From Ixodes scapularis (taxonomy: Eukaryota > Arthropoda > Arachnida > Ixodida > Ixodidae): a DNA stretch of 64,000 nucleotides. How positions within the stretch are numbered: position 1 is the first letter of the stretch; each line of letters starts with the position of its first letter. The stretch covers positions 108,862,831 to 108,926,830 of the forward strand of contig NW_024609846.1 in assembly GCF_016920785.2 (NCBI RefSeq). The letters are read 5' to 3'. Shown one piece after another: positions 23,071-34,041 of the stretch. The notes beneath the pieces were generated by a model. It was given only the letters and a program-made list of their open reading frames with translations. It searched no databases and had not been told where the DNA came from. The position numbers and the translations under genes are program-made.

Positions 23071-23764
23071 GTCAATAGCAGGGACTCAAACCGTAACCGC
23101 AACCGAAACCGAAAACCGTTTAGGAACGAAATTTTTTCAGTAACCGTAACAGGAACGAAACCGTTATTTGAATTATATGAAAACCGTTACCGTAACCCTA
23201 ACCGTAATTTATTTTCCTGGAACCGGGTTTAACCGATATTAACCGAAAAATAAAAATGTTAGTTTTTTTTTAAGAACGACCTTGAGCAGGGATTTTGAAA
23301 TGTCTTGGCCATTTGACGGAGTTACCGTAAGCGAGTTGTGCATCTGGTGATACATTTCCGTTCAGTATATTTAGGATTAGAACACTTAGTTGGAATCAGT
23401 GATCAAGCTTATAATGAAAAGTCTCTACTTCTTTATCTGCCACACTCCTGCAATCACTAGATGTATTCAGTACGTGTCGCCTTCGGGGTATTACCTAATA
23501 AGTTAGAATTCTGAGATGCCCATCGAATTCGCTTCTTTCAAAACCACCGATGTTCCTGACCTGCAGTAGCCCAGAATGAAGAAACGAGGTACATTGACCA
23601 TCATACAGAGATGGCGGCAAACAAAACCTTGTATTCATGTCGTCTGAAACGTGTCGCGATCGTCAATTTTGGAACCACGCAGAAGGAAAAAAAAATGTCG
23701 AAGGTCTTGCATTGACGTTTCGTATAAATACACTGAGAAATATGTATATATATATATATATACA

Positions 23765-23915
23765 AAGTCAAAGATGCGTACTGTCGGAGTTGCTAATTCG
23801 AAGTTTAATACGACGTTTCGAGCGGGGACCGCTCGTCCTGATGAAGAGCGGTCCCCGCTCGAAACGTCGTAATACACTTCGAATTAGTAACTCCGACAGT
23901 ACGCATCTTTGACTT
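23765..23915. repeat. 150-bp perfect-like hairpin with hammerhead-type core (Penelope terminal relic)
   Basis: Arms of about 68 bases (from AAGTCAAAGATGCGTACTG at 23765) fold back on themselves around a short loop GTCCTGATGAA near 23835-23845. On the plus strand CTGATGA (23838-23844), a 6-bp GAGCGG/CCGCTC stem with a 3-base loop and GAAAC (23861-23865) form the CUGANGA-stem-GAAA layout of hammerhead ribozymes, which PLE terminal repeats are known to carry. One extra A precedes the stem and the outer helices are not convincing, so activity is doubtful. Two inverted PLE ends would produce this structure. Confidence 0.6.
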
Positions 23916-23973
23916 ATTAACTTTTCTCGGTTCATTGTTTTTATATTTACCAAACTTCACCAATATATATATA

Positions 23974-24774
23974 CAGGGTGTTTCAGAAAACGCAGGCCAA
24001 ATCGCTCCTGCGAGAACTACTCATCGCAACGAAGAGAGGCTTGTGGCGTTTTGGTCCTGGGCCAGGGGCCCATTTAGGAAAATTATTAAAGTCCGGGATA
24101 ATTAGGTTTTTAATTTCTTTTGCGTAAATAACTTTTTTTTAATATTGTGTTTAAGGGCATGGTTTAAATTAGAAAATTGCTCAGCATCATCGAAAACCAC
24201 TAAATCAACAAATTGCAGAACGATAGAAGGCACGCGAAGCATTTTACGGCTTTCTGAAAAACCGCGCAAAATCGACGGATTTTTAATTTTTGGTTTGCTA
24301 TCAGAGCGCATCTCAGCCCCGGCGGCACCGCGCCCCGTGGAGAGATGTGCAACCAACATCTGCTGCGCTGTCATCGCTCGACGCAGCAGAGGCTGGCTGC
24401 GCCATCTCTCCACGGGGCGCGATGCCGCCGGGGCTGAGATGCGCTCTGATAGTAAACCGAAACCTAAAAACCCGTCGAATTTGTGCTGTTTTTCAGAAAG
24501 CCGTAAATTGCTTCGCGTGCCTTCTATCGTTCTGCAATTTGTTGATTTAGTGGTTTTCGATGATGCTGAGCAATTTTCTAATTGAAACAACCCCCTTAAA
24601 CACAATATTAAAAAAGTTAATTACGCAAAAATAATTAACAACTTAATTATCCCGGACTTTAATAATTTTCCTAAATGGGCCCCTGGCCCAGGACCAAAAC
24701 GGCACAAGCCTTTTTTCGTTGCGATAAGTAGTTTTCGCAGGAGCGATTTGGCCTGAGTTTTCTAAAACACCCTG
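23974..24774. repeat. 0.8-kb foldback MITE, mariner-like ends
   Basis: The sequence from CAGGGTGTTTCAGAAAAC at 23974 is mirrored by GTTTTCTAAAACACCCTG ending 24774, with nearly identical arms of about 390 bases and a centre near 24370. Landmarks such as GGTCCTGGGCCAGGGGCCCA occur in both arms. Identical open frames on both strands (for example 24102-24605 and 24145-24585) are artefacts of the palindrome. CAGGGTG ends recall Tc1/mariner-derived MITEs, but the flanks (TA left, AA right) do not give a clean TA duplication. Confidence 0.75.
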
Positions 24775-24784
24775 AATACGTATA

Positions 24785-25336
24785 TACACGGTATTCCACG
24801 TAACTTGAGCCAAGGTTTAAAAATATTTTGGTGCATTTTAGGAAGACGAACTCAAACGAATAAGGTTGTTCATTGTTTGTTTGGAGCGAGTAAGCCTATG
24901 TTTTGTATTTTGCCCAATTAACTAATGAATTAAGATTAATTATTGACGTTCTAAAATATTCAATTTAGAGCAAAAGTTCCAATGACAATGTTGTAGAGAG
25001 TCCTCAGAAACATTCAATTCAGTGGTTTTTATCAAGAACCCCTGTCTCCAGGCAGAATTTTTGTATGATGTATAAGCGGTGTCACCCCGGCGTTATGCGC
25101 TCTTGCAGCGGGACTTATCAAAGCCACCCGCTCGCGCCTTTCGACTTTGCGGTCTAGTTTGTAGGGGAAACAAAAGTAGAGACCGACACGCTGCTTAGAA
25201 ACGAGCCCGCGTTTGCCCACACAATGTGTGGGCACTGTGCGTGCGCAGAAACCGAATTCGCGTGAAGCGTCTGCGCAGTGAAATCGACAGCGCCACTGCA
25301 GCTGCGTGACGTCAGGGCCGCGTGTGTTGTTCCGAG
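24785..25336. other. Unassigned, begins with an arthropod-repeat-like block
   Basis: The stretch starts GGTATTCCACGTAACTTGAG, which I recall as common in arthropod repeats. No matching inverted end is visible before the TTAA-flanked MITE at 25341. No coding motif seen. Confidence 0.35.
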
Positions 25337-25340
25337 TTAA

Positions 25341-25979
25341 AGGACACATGCAAAGGCAAAAAACATTTTTTTTAACAGTTTAGATAGAAAAAGGATATCA
25401 TAAAGCAATATTACAACGAAGAAAAAAAAATTTAGAGCTATATTTACGGCGCTATACGAATTTGTAGTTGGCGCCCGCCGGCGCCGCGGAAAGGTGGCCC
25501 TTAATCTGGCCCTTATTTATCACGTGGTGCTTGCGCTCTTTCGGAAGCTTCGTATGGCGTCTAAAAGTAACTTATTCATCTTTGTTTGAAGTATAACAAA
25601 AAACTAAGATTAATAGGTAACTTTTAGAGCCCAAAGGAAACTCCTGAAAAACGAAAGCAGACGTGATAGACCTGTGCGCCGGTCAGACGACGGCGGCGGC
25701 GTCCCGAAGCAGACGAATTTGTGCGGCGACGGCGGCGTGGAGAAACTCGTTGAAGCGGCGTTCGCACACCGCTCAGCGTGCGGCGGCGACGCAACGCGGT
25801 GGCGCGCGGGCCTACCACGTGACCAGCGGCGGCTCCCGCGGGCGCCAACTACAAATTCGTATAGCGCCGGAAATATAGCTCTAAAAATTTTTTTCTTCGT
25901 TGTAAGATCGTTTTATGACATCCTTTTTCCATCTAAGTTGTTTAAAAAAAATGTTTTTTTTTTCTTTTGCATGTGTCCT
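25341..25979. mobile_element. TTAA-flanked MITE with about 150-bp TIRs
   Basis: AGGACACATGCAAA at 25341 and TTTGCATGTGTCCT ending 25979 are the ends, with TTAA at 25337-25340 and 25980-25983. The inverted match continues inward through AGCTATATTTACGGCGCTAT (25437-25456) and ATAGCGCCGGAAATATAGCT (25860-25879) and into GGCGCC. A 4-bp TTAA duplication is used by piggyBac and Kolobok transposases. The ends lack the piggyBac CCC start, so the driving family is open. The GC-rich interior has no coding motif. Confidence 0.75.
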
Positions 25980-26737
25980 TTAAGAAGGTTAACCCATCTC
26001 GATTTTTTTTTAATTTTTCTTGTAACGCCTAGTACTCGGAGCTGGAGATGAACGCATGTCATAAATGTTTTTGAATATAAGTAGGTATTTCTAAATAAGC
26101 TTTGAACAAAAAAAAAAAAAAAAACTCGCTATCCACTGCGTGCTAGATTACAGTTCATACGACGGGCACTTGAAACTTCGGCGACGCAGAAGATGCTCGT
26201 GGGAACCGCTTAAGTACAGCCAATAATAGATGCACCCCGAGACTCGTCTATAAAAACATACGTTTACACGATGATTTCGAGTTATGAGAATAACGTTTTT
26301 ATGGTATTTTATTATTACACGTTTTCAAAGAACTCCTTGTCGGAAGACATTCACACGAAATTCGCTTTAGTGATTGCCCTAATGCATTATTGTTATTGTA
26401 CTATTACTGATATAGTATTGTTCACTGTAAGGACGCCAACCGTCTCCTATTAAAAAAATGACAATATGCGACGTCAATTCATATCAGTTGGAAATGCTGG
26501 GAACACAGTATTTATCAGTAAAATATTGATAAGAGTAAAATACGTATTGTAAGTTAGAGTACGTATTTTACATTGTACCTCGAACCGTAGGCTTCTAGAA
26601 TTATTAAGAACAAAGTGCGTTAAAAATTTGGCTGTGAAGTGTCTTTTGTCTTGTGAAAGCAAAGAATCAGTGTTGACACTTATAAAAGAAGCGCTAAGGA
26701 TAATCGCAGTTTTAAAGGAATCCGCCTGTTTTACTTA

Positions 26738-28740
26738 ATGGTACGAAGAATCAGCTCTAATGACTTCTTTTGCGTTTTGTCGTTTAAAGGTGCCATGGGA
26801 CGGCATCGAACTAACCAAGTGAGAAAACTTTTTGACTACGACGGGAACCATTCGAAATGCAAGATTGAAGGGTGTGGCGTGAAGATAAAAGGAGACCATG
26901 CGGCTAACCTTGAGCGGCACGTAAAAAAGTTTCACACTGACATTCACGATACATTAGCGAAAACACGAGAGGCTGCAAAACCCTTAAATAAGTGCACAGA
27001 AAAGCGTGGGGCCTCATTGTTGAAAAAGCCTTGTTCCCAACAGAGACTATTACCGTCCTTTCTGAAGTCAAGAAACATTCAAGTGACCATCGACAAAAGA
27101 GTTATCATCGAAGAATGCGTGGAAATGGTCACAGTAAACGGAAGACCCCTTCCGTTGATGTCTGATTCGGGTTTCCGGAAAATCATTGATCCCCTTCTCC
27201 AAGGACTCGGAAATGAGATTTCTGTCAACCCTCAGAATATCCGTGACAAGGTGATCGAGGAAGCTGCGAAGATACGGGATGCGATAAAGTGCGAGGTCAA
27301 AGGGCGCCTGGTATCGTTAAAAGTGGATTCCGCCACAAGACTTGACCGATCCATCATTGGGATCAACGCTCAGTTTCTGGTTGCAGGGACTCAGGCCGTG
27401 CGAACTTTGTCAATGCGGGAGGTCAAGGAGCGCCACACGGCTGAACACCTGAAATCTGTCATCCTAGAAGTTCTAAAAAGTTACGAAATAATGCCAGATC
27501 AGATTTATTCCGTGACAACTGACAACGCTGCTAACTTAGTGAAGTCGGTGTCCTTGATAGTGGAACACGAGGAAACAAACTTCCATGGGGTGCACGCTAT
27601 AAACGGAGCTGAAAGCGACGATGATGAGCAGTTCTGGAACGAAAGTGAGTCTGATATCATCTTCGCAGAACTTCTTGGTGCCGGCTCAGGAATCGCCGCA
27701 ACAGCAGTGGCCCTTCGTGGGGTCCGCTGCGCAGCACACACGCTTCAGCTGGCCGTAGAAGACTCACTTAAAAGCGCGGACGTGAAAGTTCTTCTTGACA
27801 AGTGTCGTGCAATCTGTAAGAAGCTGCGTGTACCCACAACAATGATGCTAGTCAAGAAACTGAATCTCAAGAAGCCGATCCTACATTGCCCAACTAGGTG
27901 GAACTCTACCTGTGACATGTTGGAGGGGCTAATCGAACTCAAACCCTTTTGCATTGACATGGGGAAAAGCAGCACTGACTTTGTGGTGAGTGACGAAACC
28001 TGGGCAGCTATCGAAGGAATTATCGCCAGTTTAAGGCCTGCAAAGGTTGCAACCAAGGCTTTTCAGAAGGAGCAGCTGAGCCTCGGTGATTTCTTCGGTA
28101 TATGGCTGCAGTGCTCACTGGAAACTGCGAAGATAGACAGTGTTCTTGCTCAGCGACTGACATCTTCCTTAAAAGCACCGGCAGAAAAGTTTGCTCCAGA
28201 ACGACGTTTTTCAAGCCTGCGTGTTCCTGGGTCCTCGTTTCAACGTCCTTCTTCTGGAAGATGAGAAAAAAATCTGACAGGGACCACCTGATGAAGACGT
28301 GGGTGGCTCTGAAAAAGGTGCAGAAGCCTTTTTTGGTTGCCCCAGCATCTGCCTCGTCTGGCGAAGAATCGACAGCAGGTGACTCTGACGATGATTTGGA
28401 CGCCTTACTGCGACTGAAGGAGGCGGCATCAAGAACTCAACAAGCAAGCTTGAAAGCAGCAGATACTTCTATCAGGCCACTGCTTGACTCTTTCTGAAGA
28501 GAACCACGTTTAAAGAGATCGGAAGATATTTTCAAGTACTGGGAAAACCAGAAGGGTCTAAAACCAGAGCTCTACGAAGTGGCGTCAGTTCTCTTAGCTG
28601 TGCCTGCGACACAAGTGACAGTAGAGAGGGCATTTGCAAGTTTGAAATTCGTTCTCTCTCCACAGCGAGCAAACCTTAGCGAAGAAACATTGAACTCTAT
28701 TATGCTTGTTCGCAACAATTTAACAAAAATGAGCACCTAA
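26738..28740 (+). pseudogene. hAT-2 transposase with BED finger, broken
   Basis: The first frame, 26738-28264, has a BED-type zinc finger at residues 41-66 (C...C...H...H: CKIEGCGVKIKGDHAANLER then HVKKFH). It continues with SLKVDSATRLDRSIIGINAQ and YSVTTDNAANLVKS (the D of TTDNA is the usual catalytic-site position), RCAAHTLQLAVEDSL, and CPTRWNSTCDMLE at about residue 384. After about 28185 the frame is lost, resumes one frame over (QNDVFQACVFLGPRFN), shifts again at a 7-A run near 28265-28272, meets a TGA at 28495-28497, then continues with YWENQKGLKPELYEVASVLL and ATQVTVERAFASL, the hAT dimerisation domain, ending NNLTKMST at 28740. Three lesions in an otherwise intact protein mark recent death. 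ATG 26738 was chosen; ATG 26795 is possible. Confidence 0.9.
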
Positions 28741-28807
28741 GCTTTCACAAATGTCTATATTTCTGTACCCCTAATTTATCTAGCATAGTCAAGCGAAGGC
28801 TAAGGAT

Positions 28808-28813
28808 AATAAA
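28808..28813 (+). terminator. Poly(A) signal of hAT-2 transposase
   Basis: AATAAA lies 68 bases past the transposase stop codon, in the same orientation, as expected for the 3' end of its mRNA. Confidence 0.55.
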
Positions 28814-29705
28814 CGTATACTTGTGCGTTCTCATTTCTAATCTGGATTGATTTGAGTCTGAGGCGCGGTTCTCAACAGGAGTGCAAGGTGTGACACAGCA
28901 CAAACAAGCAGTCGCAGTTTTCTATTTTTCGGAGCTGACTCGTCCATTACTCTTAATATAGGTTGCGCTATATCGCACTTCGGGTATGAACAGGAGGGAG
29001 ACGTGTCGGCACTACGTTGCGCGATGTGCATGTCATTTAATTAAGCTCAATCATAACGCTAATATAATGGCTTGACGAATCGATTTGCGTCCCCCTTTAC
29101 GTACAGAGCGCGACATTGTTAGCGCGAACAAGCGATCGCCGGTTTTTCCAGTTTTTCTTTTTGAAACCGCGGGATGTCATCCAAGTTATTATTGCTACGG
29201 AAAGAGCTCATTTAGTTCTATAATGTAAACGATAAAATTTCGTGCTCGCTACTACTATCTAAAAGTAAAATGCGAAAATGGGGCGATGTCATGTTAGCGC
29301 GAACTGTGTCGCGATGTGTACATCAAATACTTTGGGATGTGATGTGACTCGGTGACTCTATCGTTGTTCCTTTCAGTATTTGTCCGTTTCTAGCTCTAAA
29401 CTCCAACACCGACGTATGACCGCGGTTTTCTACAGGAAGGATAATCATCTCAGCCCCCGCCCCCCCCCCCCCCCCCGCCCCGCCCCCCAGCTCTCATCCA
29501 ATCGCCTCAAAAACGGCGAGGGGGGATAATACGACGAAGGCAGTGAAAGGTGCAGAAGGTATGGGAGAGGCCGTACTGAGCAAAAATTGAGAGTGCGAAC
29601 TGTTGTACTATACGTCTTTCACCAAGGCTTAACGCTTTATGTGCGATCTGGGGATGTCGCGAACCGGATGAGGTTCGAGTTCGACTAGGTTCGACTTCTT
29701 CGAGC
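28814..29705. other. hAT-2 interior, no gene recognised
   Basis: AT-rich sequence with a C-rich homopolymer tract at about 29454-29488, followed by GC-rich sequence. No coding motif identified. Confidence 0.45.
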
Positions 29706-30370
29706 TTCTATTTATTTATTTATTGAACATGCCCTGAGGGCCCGAAGGCATTACAGAGGAGGAGAGCAGGTACAAAAGGATGGGAGGAAAAACAAACAAA
29801 TTATCGATATTAATATTATAACAAGCAATCAAACAGGTCGTGAATCATTGGACAAAATGGTTAGTGGTAGCTTTTCAAAATAAATTAGGGTCAGTGATGG
29901 TAGCAATAAAACCGTGGAGGTGGTTCCACTTTTGTGTTGTGCGAGGAGGAAATGTAGTTACTAGTGAGTTTGAGACTGCAACTTTACGCTGATGATCAAC
30001 ACGGGCCGAAATGTACAAGGGGAAAGTTATCATGGAAATACATTTTGTGATATAAACATAAACGTGAAATTTTACGGCGCTGAGAAAGAGATGGTAAAGA
30101 TAAACTAATTTCCATCTATATGACACTAGTAGTGCGATGATATGAAACGAGCCGAGAGATTTTGTATAGACTTCAGTGCCATGACGAGGGTATCATGACC
30201 CGGATCCCAGAGAAAGGCTGCATATTCCAACTTGGATCAAATTAATGTTTTTTTTTTATATATAAGTGAAACGGGTGCCAATGAGAAGTTACGTTTTATG
30301 TAGCCCAACATGCAGTTAGCGCGAGAAGTGATATGCTGAATGTTGGGTTTCCATGACAGGTTAGAAATTA
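29706..30370 (-). pseudogene. LINE 3' remnant (CR1/Jockey-type C-terminus)
   Basis: On the minus strand, LGYIKRNFSLAPVSLI near 30300-30250 matches the conserved LGFLRRNL segment after the RT domain. GICSLSLGSGS (replacing an EYASSVWDP-type block) follows, then the terminal KWNHLHGFI/SLVTTFPPRTTQKWN pattern (FFPRTxxxWNxLP) at 29875-29990. The 3' end near 29706-29755 carries AATGCCTTCGGGCCCTCAGG followed by an AAATAAAT-rich tail. The copy is truncated 5' and frame-shifted. It lies inside hAT-2. Confidence 0.65.
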
Positions 30371-30394
30371 AGTGAACAACCATATTTTATTTCA

Positions 30395-30680
30395 TTTATT
30401 ATACTCTCAGGGCCCGAAGGCATTAAGGGGTCTTACATATTTGTAAGATGACACTTGTTTCAAAAAGGTGCCATCAAGGTAATAACAAGGACTCGTTAGG
30501 TGTGCGGGACACTCATGTGTTTACATTTATAGTGTTTAGTTTCATTAGCCATGACTCACACCAACAAGAGGCAGAGTTAATAACAGATTGAACTGCAAAC
30601 GAAGAAGAAATACCTTGACTTTCACGGTTATCTACACCATCATCGGCAAAGAGACAGATATTAGAAAGTTCAAGGAAGTT
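30395..30680 (-). pseudogene. Second LINE remnant with RT active-site segment
   Basis: On the minus strand, ELSNICLFADDGVDNRESQG at about 30670-30610 carries the LFADD form of the RT catalytic motif. SWLMKLNTINVN lies further on. It ends in a 3' tail like that of the neighbouring remnant (AATGCCTTCGGGCCCTGAG then an A/T-rich tail near 30395). The two remnants share a tail but cover different coding parts, so they are separate insertions or one copy with an internal deletion. Confidence 0.6.
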
Positions 30681-31335
30681 CGACTAGAGTTCAACTGTGC
30701 GGCGAGCTGGCTCAGTTGGCTTTAGATTGCGTGGTGATGGCGAAATGATAGTCAAACATTCTAGTTTTAGTAAGGACAGCACTGTTTGGTTGTTTGGGTA
30801 ATACAGCAAGAATATATTTTGTTATTAACTTTTTAAGATTTCAGAATCATGTTCTGTTGATTGTAACTGCATCTAAACGAAAACCACTTATTCCGTAAAA
30901 ACATTTTTTCCAAACCTAGACATGCTTGTATCAAAATCTAACCGCACCGTCCACGAAGTCGAACCTGTTTGAAGGTTCGTCGAACCAGTAACTGTAACCA
31001 TGTTGAATTAACCTGACACTGGGGTAGAGAAGAAACTTCAAAACGTAGAAGGGACAGAAAACAGACAGGACGACGTCTCAAGGAGCGGGAAATGTATGCT
31101 TGGGTACCAAATTATATAATACGAATAGATTTAACGAACAAGTGTTGGAGCTAGAAACACGTGCAACGTTTGACCAATTCGAAGTACCAGAAGTCGTTTT
31201 TGAATTTTTGGTACTGCGAATACCCCGTTGTTGGAATACTGGGATTACTTGAAACCGTTTATTGTAAAACACGTGTCTAGCATTTTAATAAAACAGACTA
31301 TTGGAGAAACCGAAAAAAAAACCGGTTTTGAGGAG
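30681..31335. other. hAT-2 interior, right side, no gene recognised
   Basis: No coding motif. The final 60 bases begin the AACCG-rich subterminal sequence of hAT-2. Confidence 0.45.
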
Positions 31336-31583
31336 CGAGTAACCACTAACCGAAACCGTAAATATTAAAACCGTAAAAAACCGAAAAGAAACCGGTATCA
31401 ACAGGAAACGGTAACCGTAACCGTAACCGAAACGTTATATTTTTCGGTTTGAGTCCCTGCGAGTAACCGCTAACCGAAACCGTAAATATTAAAACCGTAA
31501 AAAACCGAAACGAAACCGGTATCAACAGGAAACGGTAACCGTAACCGTAACCGAAACGTTATATTTTTCGGTTTGAGTCCCTG
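31336..31583. repeat. Tandem duplication of the hAT-2 right terminus (2 x 124 bp)
   Basis: Units 31336-31459 and 31460-31583 are both 124 bases and nearly identical. Each ends in CGGTTTGAGTCCCTG and contains AGGAAACGGTAACCGTAACC. Only the outer copy abuts the 8-bp target duplication, so the outer terminus was used for the last insertion. Confidence 0.9.
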
Positions 31584-31591
31584 GTCAATAG

Positions 31592-32855
31592 CCTCTGCGA
31601 ACGCCGGAGGGCTCTCACTCTAACGATGTCACGCATCGGAACGCCACTTCTCCAATACTGCTCAACAACCTTTCTGTTGCTTCGATGGCCACGATGCGTT
31701 AGCGCTCGTGGGCACCGGAGCAGAGTACTCAGTTTTGCCTGTGAGACTCTTGCGCCGTCTACAACAAGTGACGACACAATAGGACGACCCGCAAATACAA
31801 ACCGCTGGAGGACACCTGATCACACGTGTCGGAAGATGCACCGCTCGCGTCGAAATTCATGATGAAACCTGTCTTGTTAAGTTCATCGTTTTACTGCAGT
31901 GTGCGAGGGACGTTATCCCCACAATTGAGTTTTTGTGTGAATATGGTGCCATTATATACTTTAGAACCAAAACGGCTGACACTAACGAAACCTGTTCTAC
32001 TGTCGGAGGAACCCCTAGTGACATCAGCCACGGTCCGAGTCTTCGCTCAATATGCGAACTTGCGGCCGCGATTGAGCGTATGTGTACACGTCGGACCAAC
32101 GCAGACACAAACGTTGAAGGTCTACTGGAAGGAAGCGTACAACTGCTCCTATGAAGAGGAATTGGCGTCGGAAAAGGTGTAACCGACCTCCAAAGCGGGC
32201 GCACCGGGGTCCTCGCGATCAACGTCAGACATGAGACGCAATACTTTACGAAGGGTGTGGCCGTGGGCCACGTCGAAGAGCTCCGAGACTCAAAAGCGAT
32301 TCAAACACACCCGTTGAGTTCGTCCGAGTGCGAAGGTTGCTATGGCAACAGCTGCGTCGGCTCCCACAGAACGGGTGATTGCCCCGTTTTTTGTTTTTTT
32401 TTGTTACCAGATGCAGCTGTTGTTATAGCAACACTCAAACTTAGTCGGTCGCACTCAACCCATGCGTGTGAATCGACAGTCAGGAGAAATCACTGCCCTC
32501 TCAGCGGTCTCGTCTTCATCGGAGCACGAAAACACGCGGCTCTCGGATCTCGACATCGATTCGACGCTACCCGCTACAGAACGACGACGGCAACTTCTCT
32601 GCGAATTCAGCGAGTGCTTGGCCACGAAGTTTGGCATGCGTGAAAGAACAGTAGCGAAGCATCGCATTGTTACCGACGAGGTCACGCTTCCAGTCCACCA
32701 GTTGCCGTACCGAGTCTCCTTGAAAGAAAGAAAGGTGATTGAAGAGAAATTGCAAGATATGCTCTGCGACGACGGCATCGCCAGCTGTGCTCGTTAAGAA
32801 GGATGAAACCCTGCGTTTTAACGTGGATTACCGCCTATTATAAAATCCACCAGCA
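31592..32855 (+). pseudogene. Ty3/gypsy-like pol: protease to start of reverse transcriptase
   Basis: The frame after hAT-2 reads ALVGTGAEYSVLPVRLLRRL near 31700-31760, an aspartic protease active site with Gly in place of the catalytic Asp (usual LVDTGA). It continues through VGRCTARVEIHDET and LQSGRTGVLAINVR, then KHRIVTDEVTLPVHQLPYRV and SLKERKVIEEKLQDML at 32655-32765, the hallmark linker before RT. KKDETLRFNVDYR at 32798-32840 begins RT. The coding then stops abruptly at about 32855 in an unrelated repeat array. Frameshifts are numerous. Together with 21866-23070 this is one gypsy-like element, dead and 3'-truncated. Confidence 0.8.
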
Positions 32856-33080
32856 CGGGTCTGGTGTGTTTCTGACATTTACACCAGAGTGGAAATTCAG
32901 ACACGGGTCTTGGCGTGTTCTGGTGTCCTGGCGTGTTCTAGTGTCCTGGCGTGTTCTAGTGTGCTGGCGTGTTCTAGTGTCCTTACGTGTTCTAGTGTCT
33001 TGACGTGTTCTAGTGTCTTGGCGTGTTCTGATGTGACCCGGCCGGCCTAGTGTCTTCTGAGGTGACCTGGTCAGCATGCA
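32856..33080. repeat. One-sided array of 18-19 bp GTGTTCTAGTGTCCTGGC units
   Basis: From 32910 to about 33035 the unit GTGTTCTAGTGTCCTGGC repeats some eight times with small changes (CTTACGTGTTCTAG, CTTGACGTGTTCTAG). The left edge, CACGGGTCTGGTGTG next to the broken gypsy RT, looks like a transposon end with subterminal repeats. I could not find the opposite end. Confidence 0.6.
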
Positions 33081-33543
33081 CATTATAATTTAGATGCAGA
33101 AAGGACTGCTGATGACAACGGCTAGCAAATTGTGCAAAAAGAATGCCAATTGTTTGAAGGTTTAGGTGTTTATTCTGCCATGAAACAAAACTACAAAGAC
33201 AAAGAGAATGAAACTTACTATTTTATTTTTTTCCCAACACGCACCACTCGCAGACATTCTCATGCAGACAGGGCTGTTCATGGCTCTTCCATGCCGCTTT
33301 TGCCAGCACATCTGGATAGCTAAGATGATGGCTTCGGCAAGTCGGTATTGTATAATAAAACCTGCAGTGCATAAAAAGAAATACACGAGCAGTTATTCAT
33401 AAAAAGCCCTTAAAATAATAAAATCACAACTACACCAGTAAACAAGGAGGTTATGTCGTGTCGAGCCTGATAATCAGTCAATTTATCACTCAGCCCGCCC
33501 TCCCACGTTCAATTTCATTTCGCCTACCTGTGGGCAACATAAT
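33081..33543. other. Unassigned
   Basis: No recognisable motif in the short open frames on either strand. Confidence 0.4.
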
Positions 33544-33544
33544 A

Positions 33545-34041
33545 GTGTCAAACCTGACTATATCAAACTCTTAAAAAACCGTCTACCACTTCGATATAGT
33601 GAGCAATTTTCTACAGAAGTTTTAATGAATTTGACAACGAACAAGCACGCCACATTTAGAAAAGTAGTTCACGCTCGAAGGGGCATCTGTACATCATGAG
33701 GGACGCTGACTGCAGTTATTTAGTGGCCGCTTCTTCGTTTACTGGCTCACCCTCTCCCACCGCAAGAGATTTTTTTTTTTCTCCTGGGCGGTCGACGCGG
33801 CTACTCAAACGAAAAAAAGCCAGCTTTCTCTGCAAGCTGGCTCTCCCCCAAGGAGAGTTCCTATGCTGGAGGAATGCCAGCTTGCAGAGCTAAACAGCGC
33901 TCTTGGCAGACCGGTCCATGGGGAGACGCTGCAATTTTCGTTCGATGTAATTGCATTTTTCGCTATGCATTTTTATTTCAGCTACAAGTTCATTTACAAA
34001 TAGTTTAAATTAAATGGGTTCGATAATATCAGGTTTGACTG
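33545..34041. mobile_element. pogo/Tigger-like non-autonomous element
   Basis: The left end (GTGTCAAACCTGACTATATC) and the right end, in reverse complement (CAGTCAAACCTGATATTATC), are inverted copies resembling pogo/Tigger termini. TA sits at both edges (near 33544 and 34041). Inside is a T-run and a hairpin-forming AGCCAGCTT..AAGCTGGCT segment near 33818-33841. No transposase. Confidence 0.55.

Larger units (their letters stand above)
23079..31583. mobile_element. hAT-2: 8.5 kb hAT transposon with perfect 8-bp target duplication
   Basis: The termini are CAGGGACTCAAACCG at 23079 and CGGTTTGAGTCCCTG ending 31583, with related AACCG/CGGTT-rich subterminal sequence inside each. GTCAATAG flanks both sides exactly (23071-23078 and 31584-31591), the 8-bp duplication expected for hAT transposition. 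A BED-finger transposase pseudogene lies within (26738-28740, plus). The element has collected a Penelope-type hairpin, an 0.8-kb palindrome, a TTAA-flanked MITE and two LINE remnants. It is inserted between gag and protease of a gypsy-like element. The right terminus is tandemly duplicated (31336-31583). Confidence 0.93.

Noticed and set aside
24102..24605. Long open frames, identical on both strands (146-167 codons)
   Set aside because: The region is a palindrome, so each strand yields the same peptide. No motif.
23971..24777. TA target duplication of the palindrome in hAT-2
   Set aside because: TA precedes the left end but AA follows the right end, so the duplication is not supported.
32838..33083. 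Minus-strand 81-codon frame of RTRQDTRT repeats
   Set aside because: Translation of the 18-bp array; no independent coding evidence.
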